Shown: piece after piece, positions 1 through 9,062 of the stretch
Layout of the letters: each line of letters opens with the position of its first letter
Numbering within the stretch: the first letter of the stretch is position 1
NCBI GenBank assembly: GCA_963704505.1
Contig: OY969912.1
Location: 3,022,346-3,086,345, forward strand
From: VRUE01 sp963704505
GTDB lineage: Bacteria; Actinomycetota; Thermoleophilia; Solirubrobacterales; 70-9
Direction of reading: 5' to 3'
Length of the DNA stretch: 64,000 nucleotides
Notes under the pieces: generated by a model
What the model was told of the DNA's origin: nothing
The model's input: the letters and a program-made list of their open reading frames with translations, nothing else
Databases searched by the model: none
Translations under genes and position numbers: made by a program

Positions 1-1374
1 GAAGACAGCGCCTTCGACCACCGCCAGGACGAAGAGGCACAGCGATCGGCGCACCAGACCGAAGCGCTGGCCGACCTCTCGCTCGGTCAGCTGGCGAGCG
101 CCGGGGCCTTCTACCAGGCCGAGGGGCACTTCAACCGTCATGAGTTCGACGTGATCGCCGACTCGGTCCTCGAAACAGGAGCCCTGACCGCCACCGCTTT
201 CGTCCAGGTCGTCCCGGGCGCAGGCCGTGACCGCTACGAACGCTCCCAGGGCTTCCCGATAGTCGAGCGCGACGGTCTTCAGTTCCGGCCTGAGGAGGCG
301 CGCCGGACCTACTACCCCCTCACCTACGTCGACTCTCGGTCGAAGGTGAAACCCGTGTTCGGCTACGACGTCGGCGGCGACCCCGAACGGGCCCGCTTTC
401 TGCGCCGCGCGCGGGACACCGGCAAGCCGACCGCGACCTCGGCGATCCGGCTGCTGATCGGCGGCACCGGGGTCAACGTCTACCGACCCGTCTACCGCGA
501 CGGGGCGCCGACCTCGACCGTCGGCGAGCGGCGAGCGGCGCTGATCGGGTTCGCCGCGGGTGCCTTCCGCGTCCCCGACCTGGCCACCGCGGCGACGGCG
601 GCCCTTCCCGACGACGTCGATGTGCAGCTGATCGACCACGGGCAGTCGGTGCTCGGGCCCTCGGAATCGCTCGAAGACCCCTCGAAAGCGCGCGTCGCGA
701 TCGCCGATCGGAGCTGGCTGCTGGTGGTCAGGGACCCGAGTCGCCCGGGGGTCGCGCTGCCGGTCCTGATGGCGGTCTTCGGGATCTCGCTGGCGGCGCT
801 GCTCGCCGCCCTGGTCCTGATCTGGAGCCGCAACGAGCGCATGCGCGAGCTGCAGAAACAGGCCAGCCAGGACCCGCTCACCGGGCTCAAGAACCGCAGG
901 CGCTTCGAGGAAGACCTGCGCCTCGAGCTGGCACGCAGCCGGCGCGAGCGCACCAGCGGCGCGCTGCTGATGCTCGACATCGACGAATTCAAGCGGGTCA
1001 ACGACACCCTCGGCCACCCGACCGGCGACCGCGTGATCGAGGAGATCGGGGGCGTCCTTGGCTCCCGGATGCGGGAGACCGACACCCTGGCGCGGGTCGG
1101 CGGCGATGAGTTCGCGGTCGTCATGCCGCGCTGCGGAGAGGACGAGGCCGTGTCCGTCGGCGAGGGCATCGCCGCCTCCGTCCGCCAACACAAACCGGTC
1201 ACCGACGGCCTGCCGCCGATGACGGTCAGCATCGGCCTGGCGATGTTCGGCGAGGGCACCGGCGCGACCTTCGAGCAGGTGATGGCCGACGCCGACTCGG
1301 CCATGTACGCGGCCAAGGAAGAGGGCCGCGACGGGGTCCGGCTCGCCGGGTCGCCGGCGAGCGAGGCCCGCTAG
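1..1374 (+). CDS. Diguanylate cyclase with CHASE sensor domain (5' partial)
   Basis: The reading frame is open to the left edge, so the N-terminus is outside the window; 457 residues are visible. The first 230 or so look like an extracytoplasmic CHASE ligand-sensing domain (YPLTYVDS, GYDVGGDPERARFLRRARDTG, later a PVYR motif). One membrane helix follows (ALPVLMAVFGISLAALLAAL), then a cytoplasmic GGDEF domain starting at DPLTGLKNRRRFEEDL. The catalytic signature GGDEF is intact at nt 1099-1113, and an RETD inhibitory I-site sits five residues before it. The protein should therefore make cyclic di-GMP from GTP at the membrane in response to an external signal, with product feedback. The stop overlaps the stop of the convergent GH3 gene. 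Confidence 0.9.
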   Translation, partial: EDSAFDHRQDEEAQRSAHQTEALADLSLGQLASAGAFYQAEGHFNRHEFDVIADSVLETGALTATAFVQVVPGAGRDRYERSQGFPIVERDGLQFRPEEARRTYYPLTYVDSRSKVKPVFGYDVGGDPERARFLRRARDTGKPTATSAIRLLIGGTGVNVYRPVYRDGAPTSTVGERRAALIGFAAGAFRVPDLATAATAALPDDVDVQLIDHGQSVLGPSESLEDPSKARVAIADRSWLLVVRDPSRPGVALPVLMAVFGISLAALLAALVLIWSRNERMRELQKQASQDPLTGLKNRRRFEEDLRLELARSRRERTSGALLMLDIDEFKRVNDTLGHPTGDRVIEEIGGVLGSRMRETDTLARVGGDEFAVVMPRCGEDEAVSVGEGIAASVRQHKPVTDGLPPMTVSIGLAMFGEGTGATFEQVMADADSAMYAAKEEGRDGVRLAGSPASEAR

Positions 1375-2483
1375 CCCGCAGCCCGGTGGCGGAGCCGCAG
1401 CACGCGGCCGGCCGAGACCTCGAAATCGCCGCGCCGCAGGCGCCCGGAGCGCAGCGCCGAAACCAGGGCGCGCCCGGCGCTCTCTCCCGCCCGATAGTCG
1501 GTGAACAGCAGGAGGTCGGTGCCCGCCCGCGCGGCGGCGATCCCCGCCTTCGCCGGGCCGCCGAAATCGCTCACGGCGACGCTGCCGAGCGCGTCGGTGA
1601 TCGAGACCCCCTGGAAGCCGACCCGACCACGCAGCTCGCCGGTCGCGATCTCCGGCGCGAAGGCCGCCGGGCTGGGTGAGAAGGCCGGATATACCGCGGA
1701 GCTGATCATCACCATCGCGCCGCCGGCGTCGGAGAAGGCCTGGAACGGCGCCTCGTCGACACTGCGTAGCGTTTCCTTGGAGAGGGGTATCCGCTGCACG
1801 GAGGAATCGGTGTTGGCGGTGGCGCCGCCGAGTCCGGGGAAGTGCTTCGCGGTAGCCGCGACGCCCCCACCCTGGAGCGCTTCGGCGAAGGGGACCGCCG
1901 TCTGCTCGACCCGGGCCGGGGTCGAGCCGAAGCCGCGTTCGGTCTCGGCGGTGTCGCTGCCGGGCCGGGCCAGGTCGAGCACCGGGGCGAGGTCTACGTC
2001 GATCCCGAGGTCGCGAAGATTGGCCGCGGTGGCGGCCCCCTGGGCGGCGCTGTAGGCGGCGCCGCGGGCCCCCATCCGCGCGGCAGACACGTCCGGGGCC
2101 CCGGCCACTCGCTTCACCAGCCCGCCCTCCTGATCGACCATGACCAGGAGCGGGTCGCGGAGCCCGGGTGGACGCGGGATCGCCTGAAGGCCGCGCACCA
2201 TGCGCCGGGTGCGGGCACGGCCTTCGACGTTTTCGGTGAAGAGGATGACCCCGGCGACGCCGCCGGAGCGGATCAACCGCTTCACGACAGCCGGGGGACT
2301 GCCGCCCGGGAAGCCGACGATGAGGCGCTGACCGGCGAGCTGGCCGAGGGTGAGGCGCGAGGCGGCGCTTGGCTCGGGCGGCGTGCTGTCGTCGCCGAGC
2401 GCGACGCCGAAGGCGAACGCTCCGGCCGCCAGCCCGCAGAGAGCCGCGAGCGCCGCCCGCCTGCGTCTCCTCATCACGTTCAC
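1371..2483 (-). CDS. Glycoside hydrolase family 3 protein (NagZ-like, exported)
   Basis: 370 residues. A basic N-terminus and hydrophobic stretch (AALAALCGLAAGAFAFGVAL) suggest export by a signal peptide or anchor. The GH3 N-terminal barrel is recognisable from FTENVEG, VDQEGG, KHFPGLG and SITDALGS; the Asp in SITDA aligns with the GH3 nucleophile. Family NagZ enzymes remove N-acetylglucosamine from peptidoglycan or similar glycans. In classical NagZ the motif is KHFPGHG followed by DSH, where the His is part of the acid/base dyad; here it reads KHFPGLG and TDSS, so that His is missing. A glycan hydrolase is likely, but the exact substrate is open. The gene starts with GTG; ATG three codons later is an alternative. 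Confidence 0.8.
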   Translation of the reverse strand: MNVMRRRRRAALAALCGLAAGAFAFGVALGDDSTPPEPSAASRLTLGQLAGQRLIVGFPGGSPPAVVKRLIRSGGVAGVILFTENVEGRARTRRMVRGLQAIPRPPGLRDPLLVMVDQEGGLVKRVAGAPDVSAARMGARGAAYSAAQGAATAANLRDLGIDVDLAPVLDLARPGSDTAETERGFGSTPARVEQTAVPFAEALQGGGVAATAKHFPGLGGATANTDSSVQRIPLSKETLRSVDEAPFQAFSDAGGAMVMISSAVYPAFSPSPAAFAPEIATGELRGRVGFQGVSITDALGSVAVSDFGGPAKAGIAAARAGTDLLLFTDYRAGESAGRALVSALRSGRLRRGDFEVSAGRVLRLRHRAAG

Positions 2484-2537
2484 ACAGGCACGATCTCATG
2501 AGCGGAGGCCGTCCGGGCCGGTGCCTAACTTTGCGCC

Positions 2538-3689
2538 ATGTCGGCCGGTTCCCTGATCAGCTTCGACGAGGCCCTCGCCCTCGGCGAGCTCGACGAGCAC
2601 GACCAGATCGGCGACCTGGTCGAGCGTGCCTGGAAGGTCCGCCGCGACAACTTCGGCGACTCGACCGATATGTGCTCGCTGGTCAACGCGAAGTCGGGAG
2701 GCTGTGCGGAGGACTGCGGGTTCTGCGCCCAGTCCCGCTACGCCGAGGCCGACACGCCGATGCACGCGATGATGGAGCCCGAGCAGATCCTCGAGCACGC
2801 GAAGGCCGCCGAAGCGGCCGGGGCCCATCGCTTCTGCATGGTGACCCAGGGCCAGGGCCTGTCCAAACGGGACTTCGCCAAGATCCTCGAGGGCGCCCGC
2901 CTGGTCTCCGAGCAGACCAACCTGAAGCGCTGCGCCTCGATCGGCCACATGTCGGCCGAGCGGGCACGGAGCCTCAAGGACGCCGGCATCCAGCGCGTCC
3001 ACCACAACGTCGAGTCCTCGCGCTCCTACTACCCCGAGGTCTCCAGCACCGTCCGCTACGAGGGGCGGCTGCGGACCATCGACGCAGTCAAGGACGCCGG
3101 CCTCGAGACCTGCGTGGGCGGCATCCTCAACCTCGGCGAGAGCCGCCGCCAGCGGGTCGAGATGGCCTTCGAGCTCTCCGAGCTGGACCCGACCTCGGTG
3201 CCGATCAACCTGCTCAACCCCCGCGACGGGACCAAGTTCGGCGACCGTGAGCTGATGGACGCCTGGGAGGTGGTCAAGTGGGTCGCGATCTTCCGGCTGA
3301 TCATCCCCGGCGCTCTCTTCCGGCTCTGCGGCGGCCGGGTCGAGAACCTCGGCGACCTGCAGCCACTCGCGGTCAAGGCCGGCCTCAACGGCGTGATGAT
3401 GGGCAACTTCCTGACCACGCTCGGCGCGGAGCCGGAGGATGACCGGGCGATGTTCGAGGACCTCGGCCTCAACGTCGCGCGCCAGCCCGACAACGGCGCC
3501 GACCCGCGACCGGACAACCGGTCCGGCTGGCTCGCCGGTGATACCCCGGCGACGCCGATGGACGAGCTGATCGACCACCAGGACGAAGCAGCCTTCTGGG
3601 ACCCCTCGACCCAGCTTCGCGTGATCAAGAACACGAAGAAGCCACCGCCTTACCCGCAGTCGGACACGGCTTCCTCGACCACCGCGTGA
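2538..3689 (+). CDS. bioB: Biotin synthase
   Basis: 383 residues. Radical-SAM enzyme that inserts sulfur into dethiobiotin, the last step of biotin synthesis. The SAM cluster motif CAEDCGFC (CxxxCxxC) is at about residues 55-62 in the context KSGGCAEDCGFCAQS, followed by the family motifs YYPEV, GGILNLGE and NLLNPRDGT. The C-terminal 60 residues (from about DNGADPRPDNRSGW) run past the usual family end and look disordered. A TAACTT box lies 6 nt before the ATG with no Shine-Dalgarno sequence, which suggests a leaderless mRNA. The stop overlaps the GTG of bioF, so the two are translationally coupled. Confidence 0.96.
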   Translation: MSAGSLISFDEALALGELDEHDQIGDLVERAWKVRRDNFGDSTDMCSLVNAKSGGCAEDCGFCAQSRYAEADTPMHAMMEPEQILEHAKAAEAAGAHRFCMVTQGQGLSKRDFAKILEGARLVSEQTNLKRCASIGHMSAERARSLKDAGIQRVHHNVESSRSYYPEVSSTVRYEGRLRTIDAVKDAGLETCVGGILNLGESRRQRVEMAFELSELDPTSVPINLLNPRDGTKFGDRELMDAWEVVKWVAIFRLIIPGALFRLCGGRVENLGDLQPLAVKAGLNGVMMGNFLTTLGAEPEDDRAMFEDLGLNVARQPDNGADPRPDNRSGWLAGDTPATPMDELIDHQDEAAFWDPSTQLRVIKNTKKPPPYPQSDTASSTTA

Positions 3690-4888
3690 GCGAGCTGGGC
3701 GAGCGCCTCGACGAGCTCCGTGACCGGGGGCTGCGCCGTCGCATGCGCCTCGTCGACGGCGCCCAGGGACCACGCGTGATGCTCGACGGCGAGCCCGTCC
3801 TGCTGCTCTGCTCGAACAACTACCTCGGGCTCGCCGAGGAGCCTGCGGTCCGCCAGGCTGCCGCCGAGGCGGCGATGCGCTGGGGCGCCGGCGCCGGCGC
3901 CGCCCGCCTGATCTCCGGAAACATGACGCCGCACCAGCGCCTCGAGCGCAGCCTGGCCGCCTTCAAGGGCTACGAGGCGGCGCTCCTCTTCGGCTCCGGA
4001 TACCTCGCGAACAGCGGCGTGATCGCAGCCCTGGCGGATGAGGGCGGCGTCGTCTTCTCCGACGAGCTCAACCACGCGAGCATCATCGACGGCTGCCGGC
4101 TCTCACGGGCGGAGACCTTCGTCTACCGCCACGGCGACCTCGATCACCTCGCCTGGGGCCTGCGCGAGGCGGGCGGCCGTGCCTCCCTGATCGTCACCGA
4201 CGGCGTCTTCTCGATGGACGGCGACCTCGCCCCGCTCGCGGGGCTGCTCGAGCTCGCCCGCGAGAATGGCGCCCGCCTGATGGTCGACGAGGCCCACGCG
4301 ACCGGGGCGATCGGCCCGGGAGGCCGCGGCTCGGTCGCCGCCGCCGGGCTGAGCGGCGAGGTCGACGTCGTCGTCGGCACCCTCGGCAAGGCGCTCGGCT
4401 CCTATGGCGCCTACGTCTGTGGCACCGCGGCGACCGTCGAGTTCCTGCTCAACACGGCCCGCTCCTTCATCTTCTCGACCGCCCTGCCGCCCCCCACGGT
4501 CGCCGCCGCGGAGGCCGCCCTGGCGCTGCTCGAGGCCGAGCCGGCCCGGGTCGAGAGACTGCGGCGCAACGGTGCCGTCCTGCGCTCCACGCTCGCCGCC
4601 GAAGGCCTGGCCGCGGGCAGCGGGACCTCGCAGATCGTGCCGGTCGAGGTCGGCGACGCGGCGCTGACGATGGAGCTCAGCGAGCGTCTGCTCGAGCGCG
4701 GCGTCTTCGCCCAGGGGATCCGGCCGCCGACCGTCCCGGAGGGCTCCTCGCGGCTGCGCTTCACGGTGATGTCCACCCACCGCGAAGCGGAGCTGCGCCG
4801 CGCCGCCGGGCTCGCCGGCGCGGTAGCCCGCGAGCTCGGCATCCCGCCGGCGGAAAGCATCGCCCGGCCGACGGCCCTGGCCGCCTGA
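3686..4888 (+). CDS. bioF: 8-amino-7-oxononanoate synthase
   Basis: 400 residues. PLP-dependent alpha-oxoamine synthase that condenses pimeloyl-thioester with alanine. Recognised by SNNYLGLAEEP, the H-A-S-I-I-D-G segment (NHASIIDGCRLSRA), VDEAHATG with the PLP-contacting Asp, and VGTLGKALGSYGAY, where the Lys forms the Schiff base. Starts with GTG in a GTGA overlap with the bioB stop and ends 9 nt before bioD, so it is the middle gene of a bioB-bioF-bioD operon. Confidence 0.95.
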   Translation: MSELGERLDELRDRGLRRRMRLVDGAQGPRVMLDGEPVLLLCSNNYLGLAEEPAVRQAAAEAAMRWGAGAGAARLISGNMTPHQRLERSLAAFKGYEAALLFGSGYLANSGVIAALADEGGVVFSDELNHASIIDGCRLSRAETFVYRHGDLDHLAWGLREAGGRASLIVTDGVFSMDGDLAPLAGLLELARENGARLMVDEAHATGAIGPGGRGSVAAAGLSGEVDVVVGTLGKALGSYGAYVCGTAATVEFLLNTARSFIFSTALPPPTVAAAEAALALLEAEPARVERLRRNGAVLRSTLAAEGLAAGSGTSQIVPVEVGDAALTMELSERLLERGVFAQGIRPPTVPEGSSRLRFTVMSTHREAELRRAAGLAGAVARELGIPPAESIARPTALAA

Positions 4889-4897
4889 GGCCCCGCC

Positions 4898-5584
4898 GTG
4901 CGCGGTGTCTTCGTAACCGGCACCGGAACCGAGGTCGGCAAGACCGTGGTCGCCGCGGCGATCGCCCGAACGCTGGCCGCGGCCGGCGAGTCGGTGGCGG
5001 TCTTCAAGCCGGCACTGACAGGCCTCGACGACGGGGGTGAGCCCGACCACGAGCTGCTGCGCCGCGCCGCCGGCTCGACCCAGTCCGACGACGAGATCGC
5101 TCCCTACCGCTACGGCCCGCCGGCGTCTCCCCACCTGGCCGCCGAGACGGCCGAAGAGCGGATCGCTCCCGATGTCCTCCTCCGCACCGCCGACGCGGCC
5201 GGCGCCGGCGCCGACGTGCTCGTCTGTGAGGGCGTCGGCGGGCTCCTGGTCCCGCTGGCGCCGGGCTACCTGGTCCGCGACCTGGCGCTGGCGCTGGACC
5301 TGCCGCTCGTCGTGGCCGCCTCGCCCGGCCTGGGGACGATCAACCACACGCTGCTGACGATCGAAGCGGCGCGCGGCGCCGGCCTCGAGGTCGCCGCCGT
5401 CGTCCTCACCCCATGGCCGGAGACCCCGTCCCGGGTCGAGGCGTCGAACCGCGAGACGATCGAGGCGATCGGCGGGGTCGCGGTCGAGAAGCTGCCGCCC
5501 CTCGACCTCTCCGCCCCTAGTGGCTGGCCGGCGCTAGGTCTGCGGTGGCCTCGGCCGCCGCGAGGCGCGAGCCGCCCGGGCTGA
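4898..5584 (+). CDS. bioD: Dethiobiotin synthetase
   Basis: 228 residues, GTG start. ATP-dependent carboxylase that closes the ureido ring of dethiobiotin. The P-loop is GTGTEVGKT at residues 7-15; KPALTG and the CEGVGGLLVPL motif are also present. The last 20 or so residues (after WPALGL) are rich in Pro/Arg and overlap the 3' end of the convergent MFS gene by 68 bp, so the C-terminal tail may be a recent read-through extension. Confidence 0.93.
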   Translation: MRGVFVTGTGTEVGKTVVAAAIARTLAAAGESVAVFKPALTGLDDGGEPDHELLRRAAGSTQSDDEIAPYRYGPPASPHLAAETAEERIAPDVLLRTADAAGAGADVLVCEGVGGLLVPLAPGYLVRDLALALDLPLVVAASPGLGTINHTLLTIEAARGAGLEVAAVVLTPWPETPSRVEASNRETIEAIGGVAVEKLPPLDLSAPSGWPALGLRWPRPPRGASRPG

Positions 5585-7019
5585 CCGCGGCCTCGGTTGC
5601 CTCGACACTGACCTGCTTCCCCTTCGCGCGGATCGCGAAGGCGCCGACGAAGACGCCGACGAAGGTAACTCCGGCGGAGACCGCCATCGCCGTGCTCAGG
5701 CCGTCGACGAACTGCTGCGGACTCGCGGTCTCGAAGCTGCTGCCGACGACTCCCTGGAAGATCGCACCGGTGATCGCGATGCCGAGGCTGCCGCCGATCA
5801 TGCGGAACATCGAGAGCACCCCCGAGGCGACGCCGGCTTTCTGGACCGGGACCGCGTTCATCGCGGCGCTGGTCATCGGCGACATCGTCAACGCGATGCC
5901 GATGCCGAGCAGCATGAACCCGGGCAGTAGGTCGAGGTAGGTCGAGTCGACCGCGATCTGGGTGAAGGTCAGCAGCGATGCGGTCAGCAGAAGCAGGCCG
6001 CCGGCGATCAGCCAGCGCGGCCCGTAGCGGTCGGCGAGCCGGCCGGAGATCGGCGCCACGCCGACGATCATCAGGGTCGATGGCAGGAAGCGGATCCCCG
6101 CTTCCAGAGGCGAGTAGCCGAGGATGTTCTGCATGTAGAGGGCGAGGAAGAAGAAGACGCCCATCATCGCGAAGGTGATGATCAGGGCGACCACGACGGC
6201 GCCGAGGAAGTTGCGGTCGGAGAGCAGGTCGAACTGAACCATCGGCGCCTTGACCCGGTTCTCGACGAAGACGAACCCGACCAGAGCCGTGACCGAACCG
6301 ACCAGCAGGGCGATTACCTCGGGTGAGCCCCAGCCCCAGCTGTTGCCCTCGACCAGGGCCAGCACCAGGGCCGTGAGGCCGGCCGTGAGGATTGCGACCC
6401 CGGCGAAGTCGACCTCTTTGCCGACGCTGGTGTCGCGAGACTCGCGCACGGCGAAGAGGGTTGCGACGACGGCGCCGATCGCGACCGGGATGTTGAGGTA
6501 GAAGATCGCGCGCCACGAGACGTGCTCGGTGAGGAAGCCGCCGAGGACGGGGCCGACGGCGAGGGCGAGCGCCGAGACGCCGGCCCAGGTCCCCATCGCC
6601 TTGCCGCGCTCGTTGGCGGGGAAGGCGTCGGTGATGATCGAGAGCGTGCCCGGCATCATCAAGGCCGCGCCGACGCCCTGGACCACGCGGCTGAGGACGA
6701 GCGCGGTCTGGTCGACCGCCAGCCCGGCGGTCGCCGAGGAGAGGGCGAAGACGATGACGCCGATGATGAACATGCGCCGGCGCCCGAAGATGTCCCCGAG
6801 GCGCCCGCCGGTGGCAAGCAGCACGGCGAAGGAGAGCGTGTAGCCGTTGATCGTCCACTCGAGGCCGGAGATCGAGGCGCCGAGATCTTTCTGGATCGAG
6901 GGCAGCGCGACATTCACGACCGTGTTGTCGAGCATGATCATGAACAGCGCGAAGCACATCGCCCCGAGCGTCCACCACTTGCGGTTGGTGTCGGTGATCA
7001 GGTGGGAATAACGGGTCAC
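5517..7019 (-). CDS. MFS drug efflux transporter, DHA2 (EmrB/QacA) type
   Basis: 500 residues, mostly hydrophobic, with about 14 membrane helices as in the DHA2 proton-antiport family. Motif A of the major facilitators is visible as GGRLGDIFGRRRMF; LDNTVVNVALPSI in helix 1 is the DHA2 motif D1, and RVVQGVGAALMMPGTLSII is motif C-like. Expected to export lipophilic drugs or metabolites. GTG start overlapping the MarR stop by 4 nt, with AAGGAGG upstream, so the pair forms a regulator-pump operon. Confidence 0.92.
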   Translation of the reverse strand: MTRYSHLITDTNRKWWTLGAMCFALFMIMLDNTVVNVALPSIQKDLGASISGLEWTINGYTLSFAVLLATGGRLGDIFGRRRMFIIGVIVFALSSATAGLAVDQTALVLSRVVQGVGAALMMPGTLSIITDAFPANERGKAMGTWAGVSALALAVGPVLGGFLTEHVSWRAIFYLNIPVAIGAVVATLFAVRESRDTSVGKEVDFAGVAILTAGLTALVLALVEGNSWGWGSPEVIALLVGSVTALVGFVFVENRVKAPMVQFDLLSDRNFLGAVVVALIITFAMMGVFFFLALYMQNILGYSPLEAGIRFLPSTLMIVGVAPISGRLADRYGPRWLIAGGLLLLTASLLTFTQIAVDSTYLDLLPGFMLLGIGIALTMSPMTSAAMNAVPVQKAGVASGVLSMFRMIGGSLGIAITGAIFQGVVGSSFETASPQQFVDGLSTAMAVSAGVTFVGVFVGAFAIRAKGKQVSVEATEAAVSPGGSRLAAAEATADLAPASH

Positions 7020-7555
7020 GCGGGTCCTACCTCCTTGAGGTGCTCAAAGGTCTGAACGATGTCGTCGCGGTCCATCAGCGAGTCGACGGCGGCGTCGAGC
7101 TTGCGCCGCTGCGCCGCGCTGAGGGTCTCGGCGAAGGCTTCGAGCCCCGCCTGGCGGACGATCACGATGGTGTTGACGAGCTCCTTGCCCTTGTCGGTGA
7201 TCGCGACGAGGCGGACGCGGCGGTCCTCCGGGTCCTCGAGCCGGGTGACCCGGCCGTCCTTGACCAGGGCGTCGACGGCCCGGCTCATCGAAGGGACCGA
7301 GACGCCGAAGGTCTCGGCCAGGTCGCCAACCTGCCGCGGCTGGGACCCGCGACCGAGGCCGCCGAGCTCCAGAAGGGCCTTGCATTGGGTCATCGAGAGG
7401 CCCGACTCCTCGATCACGCGGAGCTGATTGCCCCGGTCATAGAGGAAGACGTGGCGCATCAACGCACTGAGGCGCGCGGCGGTCTCCTTGGCCTGCTCGG
7501 AGACCTCCGCGCCATTGGCCTCATCGACGATCTCTGCCATTCGACTTGCTTGCAT
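7016..7555 (-). CDS. MarR-family transcriptional regulator
   Basis: About 179 residues from the ATG at 7555 (MQASRMAEIVDE). A TTG 14 codons further up lies inside the operator and is unlikely; another ATG is at 7540. Winged-helix MarR features: the recognition segment VGDLAETFGVSVPSMSRAVDALVKDGRV, then the wing RLEDPEDRRVRLVAITDKG. It likely represses itself and the adjacent efflux pump until a small molecule binds. The neighbouring perfect inverted repeat is the probable binding site. Confidence 0.9.
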   Translation of the reverse strand: MQASRMAEIVDEANGAEVSEQAKETAARLSALMRHVFLYDRGNQLRVIEESGLSMTQCKALLELGGLGRGSQPRQVGDLAETFGVSVPSMSRAVDALVKDGRVTRLEDPEDRRVRLVAITDKGKELVNTIVIVRQAGLEAFAETLSAAQRRKLDAAVDSLMDRDDIVQTFEHLKEVGPA

Positions 7556-7575
7556 GATCGAAATGGTTGCACACA

Positions 7576-7605
7576 AACAACTATTTCTCCAGGGCAATAG
7601 TTGTT
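7576..7605. promoter_or_regulatory. MarR operator candidate (perfect inverted repeat)
   Basis: AACAACTATT, ten spacer bases, then AATAGTTGTT: perfect 10-bp arms, notably AT-rich in a GC-rich region. It begins 20 bp upstream of the marR ATG and about 76 bp upstream of bioA, in the divergent intergenic region. Size and position suit a MarR dimer site controlling the marR-MFS operon, possibly bioA too. Confidence 0.75.
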
Positions 7606-7681
7606 CCTGTGACGCACATCACACTCGAAGCACTACGACCGCGCCGATTTCCGGCCGGGACCGGGGCTAGTGTCGGAATCG

Positions 7682-9031
7682 ATGTCGGTCTCCGACCACG
7701 CGCAGCTTGATCGCGACCATCTCTGGCATCCGTTCACCCAGCAGCAGGGCTGGTGCGAAGAAGAGCCGCTGATGATCGAGCGGGCAGAGGGCTGCGAGCT
7801 GATCGACGTAGAGGGGCGCCGCTACATCGACGGGGTCTCCTCGCTCTGGTGCAACGTCCACGGCCATCGGCACCCCGGGATCGACGCGGCGCTGCGCGAG
7901 CAGATCGACAGGGTCGCGCACTCGACCATGCTCGGCCTCTCCCACCCCGGCGCCGCCGAGCTGGCGGCCCGCCTGGTCGAGGTCTCGCCCCCCGGGCTCT
8001 CGCGCGTCTTCTTCTCCGACTCGGGCTCGACCGCGACCGAGGTGGCCCTGAAGATGGCCTTCCAGTATCAGCAGCAGCGCGGTGGCCAGCACACCCGCCG
8101 CCGCTCCTTCGTCCACCTGCGCGACGCCTACCACGGCGACACGATCGGATCGGTCTCGGTCGGTGGCATCGACCTCTTCCACGCCGCCTACCGGCCGCTC
8201 CTGTTCGACGGCCACACTGCCGAGCCCGGCGACGCCGATGACCTGGCCCGCATCCTCGCGGCCAACGAGGAGGAGATCGCGGCGGTGATCCTCGAGCCGC
8301 TGGTCCAAGGGGCAGCCGGGATGATCGTCCACCCGCCCGGCTATCTGAGCGCGGTGCGGGAGCTCTGCGACGAGTACGGCGTATTGCTGATCTGCGACGA
8401 GGTGGCGACCGGCTTCGGCCGCACCGGGACGATGTTCGCCTGCGAGCACGAGGGTGTCGCGCCCGACCTGATGTGCGTCGCCAAGGGCCTGACCGGGGGT
8501 TACATGCCGCTCGCCGCCACCCTCTCGACCGAGGGCGTCTACGAGGGATTCCTCGGCGCGCCGGAGGAGCAGCGCACCTTCTTCCACGGCCACACCTTCA
8601 CCGGCAACCCGCTCGCCTGCGCGGCGGCGCTCGCCAGCCTCGACGCCTTCGAAGAGGAGGAGACGATCGCCAGGCTGCAGCCAAAACTGGCGCTGCTCGG
8701 CGAGATGCTGGGACGGGTCGCGGATATGCCCGAGGTCGCCGAGGTCCGCCGGCGGGGGTTCATGGTCGGCATCGACCTCGGCGCGCACGACCCCGCCCTG
8801 CGACTGGGCCACCGGGTGACCCTGGAGGCACGGCGGCGCGGCGCGATCGTCCGGCCGCTCGGCGACACGATCGTGCTGATGCCGCCGCTGGCGATCTCCG
8901 AGGAGGAGCTGATCCGCCTGGTCGAGATCACCGCCGGGGCGATCGAATGCGCCGTGGCCCGCGCGCTGGCGCCGGCTCCGCGGCTGGGAGTGGAAGCGAC
9001 AGCGGCCGAATCCCTCACCAAGGCCGCCTGA
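7682..9031 (+). CDS. bioA: Adenosylmethionine-8-amino-7-oxononanoate aminotransferase
   Basis: 449 residues from ATG 7682 (GTG at 7670 would add four). Class III PLP aminotransferase that converts 8-amino-7-oxononanoate to 7,8-diaminononanoate using SAM as amino donor. Diagnostic features: HLWHPFTQQQ near the N-terminus, DGVSSLWCNVHGH, YHGDTIGS, ICDEVATGFGRTG and the Schiff-base Lys in CVAKGLTGGYMPLAA. A TAGTGT box is 8 nt before the ATG. It completes the biotin ring-assembly set but is separated from bioBFD by the MarR/MFS pair. No pimelate-forming gene (bioC, bioH, bioW) is in view. Confidence 0.94.
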   Translation: MSVSDHAQLDRDHLWHPFTQQQGWCEEEPLMIERAEGCELIDVEGRRYIDGVSSLWCNVHGHRHPGIDAALREQIDRVAHSTMLGLSHPGAAELAARLVEVSPPGLSRVFFSDSGSTATEVALKMAFQYQQQRGGQHTRRRSFVHLRDAYHGDTIGSVSVGGIDLFHAAYRPLLFDGHTAEPGDADDLARILAANEEEIAAVILEPLVQGAAGMIVHPPGYLSAVRELCDEYGVLLICDEVATGFGRTGTMFACEHEGVAPDLMCVAKGLTGGYMPLAATLSTEGVYEGFLGAPEEQRTFFHGHTFTGNPLACAAALASLDAFEEEETIARLQPKLALLGEMLGRVADMPEVAEVRRRGFMVGIDLGAHDPALRLGHRVTLEARRRGAIVRPLGDTIVLMPPLAISEEELIRLVEITAGAIECAVARALAPAPRLGVEATAAESLTKAA

Positions 9032-9062
9032 CGAAGCCCGGAGCGCAGATACTCGGGCTGTG

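Noticed and set aside
4103..5347. Minus-strand frame of 414 codons opposite bioF/bioD
   Set aside because: Composition is that of a GC-rich shadow (Arg/Gly/Gln), with no motif, and the plus strand encodes clear BioF and BioD.
7556..7597. TTG start for the MarR protein
   Set aside because: It lies inside the inverted repeat and would add 14 residues without family similarity.
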